Source: Domibacillus sp. DTU_2020_1001157_1_SI_ALB_TIR_016 (GTDB lineage Bacteria > Bacillota > Bacilli > Bacillales > Domibacillaceae). Taken from it: a stretch of 64,000 nucleotides of DNA. The position numbers were made by a program, and so were the translations under genes. Location of the stretch: positions 496,001-560,000 of the forward strand of contig NZ_CP135438.1 of assembly GCF_032341995.1 (NCBI RefSeq), given 5' to 3'. This document shows, one piece after another, positions 58,990 to 64,000 of this stretch. Within the stretch, counting starts at the first letter, position 1. The number at the start of each line of letters is the position of its first letter. Under the pieces are notes generated by a model. That model was given only the letters and a program-made list of their open reading frames with translations. It did not search any database and was not told the origin of the DNA.

Positions 58990-59796
58990 TTAGTTCTTTA
59001 TCACTTCCCGCTCCCCTATTGCCTGGACAGGCCGGTGGTCATCCGGGAAAATGTGGCGGAAAGTATTGATTTGTTTTTCAGACATTTCAATGGGCTGCTT
59101 GAAGACCACCCATTGCACCCCTTCAGAACATGGAGGTGTTGTTAAAGAACCTGCATATTGATAAGTGTGCTGATTTTTGGGCAAAATATGCGCCAGATCA
59201 ATCGGCTCCGATATGCTTATTTCTTCGGTTGTTTTTTCTTTTGGTATCGCGTTCCATGCCTGTTTTAGCACGGTATTTTCCTTACCTTCTTTGATCAGTA
59301 TGCCCAATACTGCAAGCTGGCCGTCTTCGTTTTTATGAACAAGATGCAGCTCCATATCGTAGGAATTTCCGTTAATCAAGTGTTCACTTGGTGTATGGAA
59401 ATGAAATTGTGCCAGTGTGTATGTCTTGCCATTTAATTTAATAGAATTTCCTTTTGTTTGGATATTTCCCTGTACAGTGTGTCCATTGTTTACGAGTGAG
59501 AAAATACTTAGTCTATAGTTAATTTCTAAATTCTCAAGCTTTGCTGCCTCTTTCGCTTGTCCTTTTTGAATGTTGATTGGAGACTGCTCTGTGCCATTTG
59601 CACATGCAGAGTTTAATGGATTCAGCTCTGCCCAATGGCTTGGACCGGTTTCTCCTTCATAAGACCACTCATGCCCCGTTTCTGCCAGGCTGCTTTCTTC
59701 TCCATTCACAAATTGCGATGGGATAAACGTATATGAGGCTAGTGCAAGTGTAAAATATGTAAATGACACGGGTATAACTAATTTTTTCTTTGACAT
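58990..59796 (-). CDS. Exported alpha-carbonic anhydrase
   Basis: A 268-residue alpha-class carbonic anhydrase with a signal peptide (about 30 residues). Zinc ligands are in LAQFHFHTPSEHLINGNSYD and MELHLVHKNED; EQSPINI and YAGSLTTPPCSEGVQWVVFK are the other family marks. It hydrates CO2 outside the membrane. ATG 59796 (MSKKKLVIPVSF) has AAAAGGAGAGTAAAT before it; the earlier start is inside that site's leader. It is transcribed alone. Confidence 0.94.
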   Translation of the reverse strand: MSKKKLVIPVSFTYFTLALASYTFIPSQFVNGEESSLAETGHEWSYEGETGPSHWAELNPLNSACANGTEQSPINIQKGQAKEAAKLENLEINYRLSIFSLVNNGHTVQGNIQTKGNSIKLNGKTYTLAQFHFHTPSEHLINGNSYDMELHLVHKNEDGQLAVLGILIKEGKENTVLKQAWNAIPKEKTTEEISISEPIDLAHILPKNQHTYQYAGSLTTPPCSEGVQWVVFKQPIEMSEKQINTFRHIFPDDHRPVQAIGEREVIKN

Positions 59797-59998
59797 ATTT
59801 ACTCTCCTTTTCATCTTTTTTCTTATATATTTACCATAGTCATCGAAAAAGGAAATGAATCTTTTGAGCTGTTTTTACTGTATTATCTGAAAATATAGAC
59901 AAAATGTCCAAAGGAATCTTCAAATTGGAAGCCATGTTAAATCTAAACTGGTTTAAATAAAGTATTGGGGGCACACTGCTTTTTAGGGGGTGAGGGGA

Positions 59999-60148
59999 AT
60001 GTATAAAGGATTTGAAATTGCCGAGCTGTCATCCGAGCAAACAAAAAAAATCCAGCAGCTTGAAAGAGAGCTGGAATGTACCCTTATTGCGTATGAGCGT
60101 CAAAATGAGCTCCCGCATGTAACGGAACAGCCAGTTGATTTGGTATGA
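59999..60148 (+). CDS. Small hypothetical protein, 49 residues
   Basis: Reads MYKGFEIAELSSEQTKKIQQ, then LERELECTLIAYERQNELPH to a TGA. GGGGGTGAGGGGA is a very strong ribosome site. Helical and charged; no family recognised. Too short for the usual ORF cutoff. Confidence 0.6.
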   Translation: MYKGFEIAELSSEQTKKIQQLERELECTLIAYERQNELPHVTEQPVDLV

Positions 60149-60153
60149 AAAAA

Positions 60154-60343
60154 GGCAGCTTCTAAGCTGCCTCAGGCTGTTGACAAACGCCCGCTTTCGA
60201 CGTCACTTGCCGTCTGTGAATGCTCATGACCCGAAAAAGGTCACTCCGCTTCCCAGCCGGCGGCGTTCCTGAAAAGACAGGCGCTCTCAATCAGCCTGCT
60301 TTCTTACTTTGTCTACATTCTCAGGCAGCTTCCAAGCTGCCTG
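60154..60343. repeat. 190-bp hairpin-bounded intergenic element
   Basis: Two near-identical palindromic hairpins, GGCAGCTT-CT-AAGCTGCC (60154-60171) and GGCAGCTT-CC-AAGCTGCC (60324-60341), bound a region whose inner edges (TGTTGACAAA and TTTGTCTACA) are also inverted. A GTGACC/GGGTCAT hairpin lies in the middle. It has the form of a MITE-like dispersed repeat or a structured RNA; no gene inside. Confidence 0.55.
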
Positions 60344-60352
60344 AAATACTTT

Positions 60353-61114
60353 TTAAAAGTTCATCCGCGATTGCCCGCCATCGACATTGATGCTTGTCCC
60401 GACCAGCCAGGATGCTTTTTCTGAAGCAAGAAAAGCAACCACATTTGCGACTTCTTCAGCTGTTCCAAAACGGCCCGCCGGAATCTCATTTTGAACAAAC
60501 GCGTTGATTTTCTCCGGGTTTTCTTCCAGACGTCTTTTCCAGTTGCCGCTTTCATGCAAAATACTGCCCGGTGCCACACTGTTTACACGGATACCATCTC
60601 GGATCACTTCGTCAGCCAGCGATTTTGTGAAACTAATCAATGCCGCTTTTGCGTTATTATAAGTCACCTTGCCTCCGCTTTCTCTGCCAAATACAGATGT
60701 GATATTAATGATCGCTCCTGACTGCTTTTTCTTCATCTCTTCAACCGCTAATTTGCTTAAATGTACTGATGAGAAGTAGTTCAGCTCCATCGCTTCATAA
60801 AATAAATCCATATCAGTTTCGGCTGCTTTTCCGCCATTGCTGCCACCGGCATTGTTGATGAGCACATCGATCATTCCGTGCTGTTCAATAAACGAGTGGA
60901 TCAGCGCTTCCCGCTCGTTGGCCTTCAGTAAATCTGCTTGAAAGATGGATACGCTTCCACCCAGTTCTTCTTTTGTTTGTTCAAGTGCTTCTATTCCACG
61001 GGCTGCGATGGACACGTTTGCTCCTTCTTCTATAAGCGCTTCTGCAATCGCCCGTCCGATTCCTTTTGAGCCTCCTGTGATCAGAATATGCTTGCCTTTT
61101 AATTGTAAATCCAC
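60353..61114 (-). CDS. SDR-family oxidoreductase
   Basis: A 253-residue short-chain dehydrogenase: ITGGSKGIGRAIAEALIEEG, LINNAGGSNGG, INITSVFG (Ser) and VTYNNAKAALI, where the usual YxxxK is Y-N-N-A-K. It starts at GTG 61114 with AGGGGATGATGAA. Single gene of its direction with no clear partner; substrate unknown. Confidence 0.86.
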   Translation of the reverse strand: MDLQLKGKHILITGGSKGIGRAIAEALIEEGANVSIAARGIEALEQTKEELGGSVSIFQADLLKANEREALIHSFIEQHGMIDVLINNAGGSNGGKAAETDMDLFYEAMELNYFSSVHLSKLAVEEMKKKQSGAIINITSVFGRESGGKVTYNNAKAALISFTKSLADEVIRDGIRVNSVAPGSILHESGNWKRRLEENPEKINAFVQNEIPAGRFGTAEEVANVVAFLASEKASWLVGTSINVDGGQSRMNF

Positions 61115-61194
61115 TTCATCATCCCCTGTTTGCTTGATTTGCTTCTACAGTTTTATCTTAGCTCTTTTTCTTTCCGATTGTCCAAGATAACAGG

Positions 61195-61704
61195 TCATTT
61201 GATTTTGGTTGCCTTCCATTGCTCCCATACGGTTAACTTGCGCTCCGATATTCGGACCCATGTCCCCGGCTTGACGGACTTGGACAACGTATAAACATGA
61301 TTTTCATATATAAGCCGATGATTTGCCCGTATCTGGCCGATTCTTACATCAATAAAAGGAAAATCACGGTTCATATTTTTTATGTAATACGTGCCGTTTT
61401 TTTCTTCAAATACTTCTTCGCCTTCTGCATTTGAAGGCATTCCTACCGCAAAGTCTTTGTAGGAAAGCTCTGTTTGAACGATTTGATTATGTGATAATTG
61501 ATAGGATTCGACTACGTCCGATAAATGAATCGAGTGTGTGTACTGAATTTGAAAGGTTTCTTCTTTTTTTAAGGGCACGTAGGCGAGCAGGCTGTCTTTA
61601 TTTTCATAAGTCAGCGCGATCACCTGCCTGTACGGATAGAAAAAAACGAGGGTGGAAACGAACAGAATCGTTAGTGCTGCCGCACTGATTACTTTAGCTT
61701 TCAA
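61195..61704 (-). CDS. DUF1850 protein of TAXI-TRAP transporter
   Basis: A 169-residue membrane-anchored protein: N-terminal helix, then FQIQYTHSIHLSDVVESYQL and the GMPSNAEGEEVF segment typical of DUF1850, a family encoded with TAXI-TRAP transporters. I start at TTG 61704, because AAAGGGGTG lies 6 bases before it; the GTG at 61713 overlaps that site. It follows the TAXI binding protein gene by 65 bases. Confidence 0.8.
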   Translation of the reverse strand: MKAKVISAAALTILFVSTLVFFYPYRQVIALTYENKDSLLAYVPLKKEETFQIQYTHSIHLSDVVESYQLSHNQIVQTELSYKDFAVGMPSNAEGEEVFEEKNGTYYIKNMNRDFPFIDVRIGQIRANHRLIYENHVYTLSKSVKPGTWVRISERKLTVWEQWKATKIK

Positions 61705-61769
61705 CCGAATCACCCCTTTAAAAAAATGAAGTCGACAGGCCGCAGTGCAGCCTATCGACTAAAAGGTGT

Positions 61770-62774
61770 TTACTTAGAAACGCCTGCTTCTTCAAAATAT
61801 TTAGCCGCCCCTGGGTGCAGCTCCATATCGCCTAAACCTTCAAGAGCCGTTTCCGGTGTAATAAATTCTCCTTTGGCGTGAGTGATTTGATCGGTGTTTT
61901 CATAAAGCGCTTTTGTCATTTCGTACACAAGATCTTCATCGACGTCTTTTGATGCTACAAGCATAGCTTTAACAGCAACCGTTTTTACATCTTCCTTAAT
62001 TTTATAAGTTCCGCTTGGGACTGTGTCTTCTGCATAATATGGATACTTTTCAACAAGCTCCTGGATTTTATCGTCAGCAATCGGGATGATCACGACGTCA
62101 TTTTGTGCTGATAATGCTTCTACTGCACCAGTAGGTGTTCCAGCTGTGATAAACGCTGCGTCAATGTTTCCAGATTGAATCCCGTCCGTCGATTCATCAA
62201 AAGAAAGATTTTGGGCTTTAATGTCTTTGTCCGACATTCCATGAATCTCTAACACCTGCATGGCATTAATGTAAGCGCCTGATCCAGGTGCTCCGACAGA
62301 GACCGTTTTTCCTTCCAAATCTTCAACCGATTTGATGCCGCTTTTAGCGGTTGTCACAAGCTGCACCGTTTCCGGGTATAGGGAAGCGATCGCCTGGATA
62401 TTATCAATCGGGTCTCCTTCAAACATTTCTTTTCCTTCAATGGCGTAAGCGGCAATATCTGTTTGAGAAAAAGCCAGCTCTGCTTCTCCGGCCCGCAATG
62501 TTTCCATATTCTCTGCAGAAGCACCGGATGTCTGCGGAGTGATATTTGCATCCGTTTGATCGGAAATAATATTAGCGATTTGCCCGCCAAGCGGATAATA
62601 AGTCCCCCCTGTGCCGCCCGTCAGCAAGCTTAAATCCTGGCTTGCGCTTCCACCGCCTCCACTTCCTTCACCTGTGTCAGCCGTGCCGCCGTCGCTGCTT
62701 TCACCACAGGCAGCCGTGATGGCCGCCGTCATTAAAACCGTGCCGAACAATACGCTAAAACGAGATTTTTTCAT
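61770..62774 (-). CDS. TAXI-family TRAP substrate-binding lipoprotein
   Basis: A 334-residue binding protein with a lipoprotein signal (FGTVLMTAAITAACGESS). Family marks: LLTGGTGGTYYPLGGQIANI and AFSQTDIAAYAIEG, then GAPGSGAYINAMQVLE. It presents an organic acid or amino acid to the fused TRAP permease. GGGAGGATGTATG precedes the ATG. It lies between the permease and DUF1850 genes. Confidence 0.92.
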   Translation of the reverse strand: MKKSRFSVLFGTVLMTAAITAACGESSDGGTADTGEGSGGGGSASQDLSLLTGGTGGTYYPLGGQIANIISDQTDANITPQTSGASAENMETLRAGEAELAFSQTDIAAYAIEGKEMFEGDPIDNIQAIASLYPETVQLVTTAKSGIKSVEDLEGKTVSVGAPGSGAYINAMQVLEIHGMSDKDIKAQNLSFDESTDGIQSGNIDAAFITAGTPTGAVEALSAQNDVVIIPIADDKIQELVEKYPYYAEDTVPSGTYKIKEDVKTVAVKAMLVASKDVDEDLVYEMTKALYENTDQITHAKGEFITPETALEGLGDMELHPGAAKYFEEAGVSK

Positions 62775-62919
62775 ACATACATCCTCCCTTTTTTTCCTTA
62801 ATCACAGCAGTACGAATGGAATAAACCTTTCTTATATATAGAGAAGAGCAGGAACAAGCAAATCTTTTCACTTTGTTTTCCTGTCTTTGATTGAGCAAAA
62901 ATGGCTCGATCATAGCCGT

Positions 62920-63999
62920 TTATTTGACTTTTGGGTAATCTGCTTCGGACTTGTCTTGAAAGGCGTTTCCGCCCCCTTTGTCCTGCTTCCATAAATATTG
63001 TAAGGCCAGCAGTGCGCCAAACATCACTAACCCTGTAATGTCAGAGATGGTTTCCGGGTAAATAAGCAGCAGTCCTACAATGCAGGCGGTGATTCGTTCC
63101 AGCCAGTGCATGTTTCTCATCCAGTGGCCGATCACACCGGCTCCGATGGCAATCATGCCAATCATTGCAGTCAGCACAACCCAGACGATCTCTCCCCAGC
63201 TCGTATTGATCATTAACATTTCAGGTGAAAGAACAAAAATATATGGGATAATAAAAGCGGCAATGGCCAGCTTGGACGATTCAATCCCGGTTTTAATGGG
63301 TTCTCCTCCCGACACGCCGGCTGCGGCAAAAGCGGCCAGTGCTACAGGCGGTGTAATATCGGCGATAATACCAAAGTAAAACACAAACAAATGAGCAGAC
63401 AAATCGGGTACACCGAGTAAAATCATCGCCGGTGCTGCAATTGTAGAAGTGATGACGTAGTTCGCGGTTGTCGGTGAACCCATCCCGAGTACAAGCGCAG
63501 CAATCATCGTCAGGATAAGCGTAGGGATTAAGTAGCCTCCTGCAAGATCAATTAAGCCATTGGCCAGTTTTAATCCCAATCCTGTTTTTGTTACAATGCC
63601 TACGATAATTCCAGCTGCTGCCGTCGCAGCCGCTACAGCAAGGGCTGTGCGTGCTCCGTCTACGAGTGCATGCACAATATCAACAGCTTTCATTCCCCCA
63701 TCTTTATTAATAAAGCCAACAATAATGGAAATGACAATTGAATAAAGCGCGGCATGCGTAACGGTTATATTAGACATCAGCAGCAAAATAATTGCGATAA
63801 TCGGAATGAGTAAATACACTTTCCCGAATACTTCTTTTCTGCTTGGCATCTCTTCTTTTGTCAGCCCGCGCAGCCCAAGCCGTTTCGCTTCAAAGTGGGT
63901 CATAATCCAAATGCCCGAAAAGTACAAAATCGCTGGGATGGCAGCTGCTTTGGCAATATCCCAGTATGTAATGCCGTTTCCGATAAACTCAACCATCAA
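62920..63999 (-). CDS. Fused TRAP transporter permease, 5' end outside window
   Basis: The C-terminal 359 residues of a TAXI-type fused TRAP permease (4TM + 12TM). Marks: IVGIVTKTGLGLKLANGLID, LVLGMGSPTTANYVITSTIA and FYFGIIADITPPVALAAFAA, typical of the DctM-like part. It moves the TAXI ligand with sodium or protons. The start lies past the right edge. A GGCT/AGCC hairpin with T5 follows its stop. Confidence 0.92.
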   Translation of the reverse strand: MMVEFIGNGITYWDIAKAAAIPAILYFSGIWIMTHFEAKRLGLRGLTKEEMPSRKEVFGKVYLLIPIIAIILLLMSNITVTHAALYSIVISIIVGFINKDGGMKAVDIVHALVDGARTALAVAAATAAAGIIVGIVTKTGLGLKLANGLIDLAGGYLIPTLILTMIAALVLGMGSPTTANYVITSTIAAPAMILLGVPDLSAHLFVFYFGIIADITPPVALAAFAAAGVSGGEPIKTGIESSKLAIAAFIIPYIFVLSPEMLMINTSWGEIVWVVLTAMIGMIAIGAGVIGHWMRNMHWLERITACIVGLLLIYPETISDITGLVMFGALLALQYLWKQDKGGGNAFQDKSEADYPKVK

Positions 64000-64000
64000 A

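Noticed and set aside
1..64000. CRISPR array, rRNA or tRNA genes
   Set aside because: No regularly spaced repeats of CRISPR length and no tRNA/rRNA-like sequence were noticed.

Overview
The window looks like chromosome of a spore-forming, low-GC Bacillaceae bacterium. Supporting this are an alpha/beta-type small acid-soluble spore protein with a sigma-G-like promoter, strong AGGAGG ribosome sites, frequent TTG/GTG starts, cre-like sites and many Bacillus-type families. The genus cannot be fixed by eye. A conjugative/mobilizable module of about 30 kb, with degraded edges, sits between two blocks of ordinary metabolic genes. No integrase, replication initiator, tRNA or rRNA was recognised, so integrated element versus plasmid origin stays open.

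Layout. (1) 1-5950, minus strand: a sugar-catabolism cluster with split transketolase (N and C subunits), an SDR dehydrogenase, an MFS anion/sugar-acid transporter, a PfkA paralogue and ribulose-phosphate 3-epimerase. It has a GntR-like operator and two cre-like sites. (2) 6000-8300: decaying DNA with a frameshifted GIY-YIG gene, a lipoprotein, two broken small genes and a (TTCC)11 microsatellite. (3) 8300-12200: accessory islet with a DUF3784-like gene; an AbiF/Abi_2-type HEPN protein flanked by two copies of one structured small RNA; two copies of another structured repeat; small membrane peptides; and a tandemly duplicated two-gene unit tied to a 12-bp palindrome present five times. (4) 12200-34650, minus strand: DNA processing (topoisomerase III, ArdC-like protein, DUF3991/Toprim protein, MobP-type relaxase, MobC-like protein, probable oriT), then a Gram-positive type IV secretion operon (VirB8-like, CwlT-like hydrolase, VirB4, small membrane proteins, VirB6-like, VirD4, VirB2-like). 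A 14-bp dyad occurs at four places in this module, one touching the -35 box of an Xre regulator gene, which suggests one repressor controls transfer. (5) 34800-39300: a second Xre regulator, small orphans, and a three-gene set ending in a coiled-coil protein with a PemK/MazF-like C-terminus. (6) 39370-40830: an IS110-family element with a likely bridge RNA upstream of its transposase. (7) 41000-64000, mostly minus strand: a MerR-controlled old-yellow-enzyme/SDR pair, a TnpB remnant, the spore protein, azoreductase, AraC and GH3 beta-glucosidase, then a fructosamine (Amadori) cluster (frlB deglycase, polar amino-acid type ABC transporter, frlD kinase, frlR regulator) next to a secreted asparaginase. 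An alpha-carbonic anhydrase, another SDR and a TAXI-TRAP transporter with DUF1850 follow.

How the parts work together. The frl block should import Amadori compounds, phosphorylate them (FrlD) and split them (FrlB); the adjacent exported asparaginase makes it resemble the Salmonella fructose-asparagine pathway. In the mobile module the relaxase and MobC-like protein would nick at the inverted-repeat region near 19735-19791, VirD4 would couple the DNA to the VirB4/VirB6/VirB8-like channel, and the CwlT-like enzyme would open the wall. The AbiF locus is the best candidate for an unusual system: a HEPN RNase-type toxin with RNA elements on both sides.
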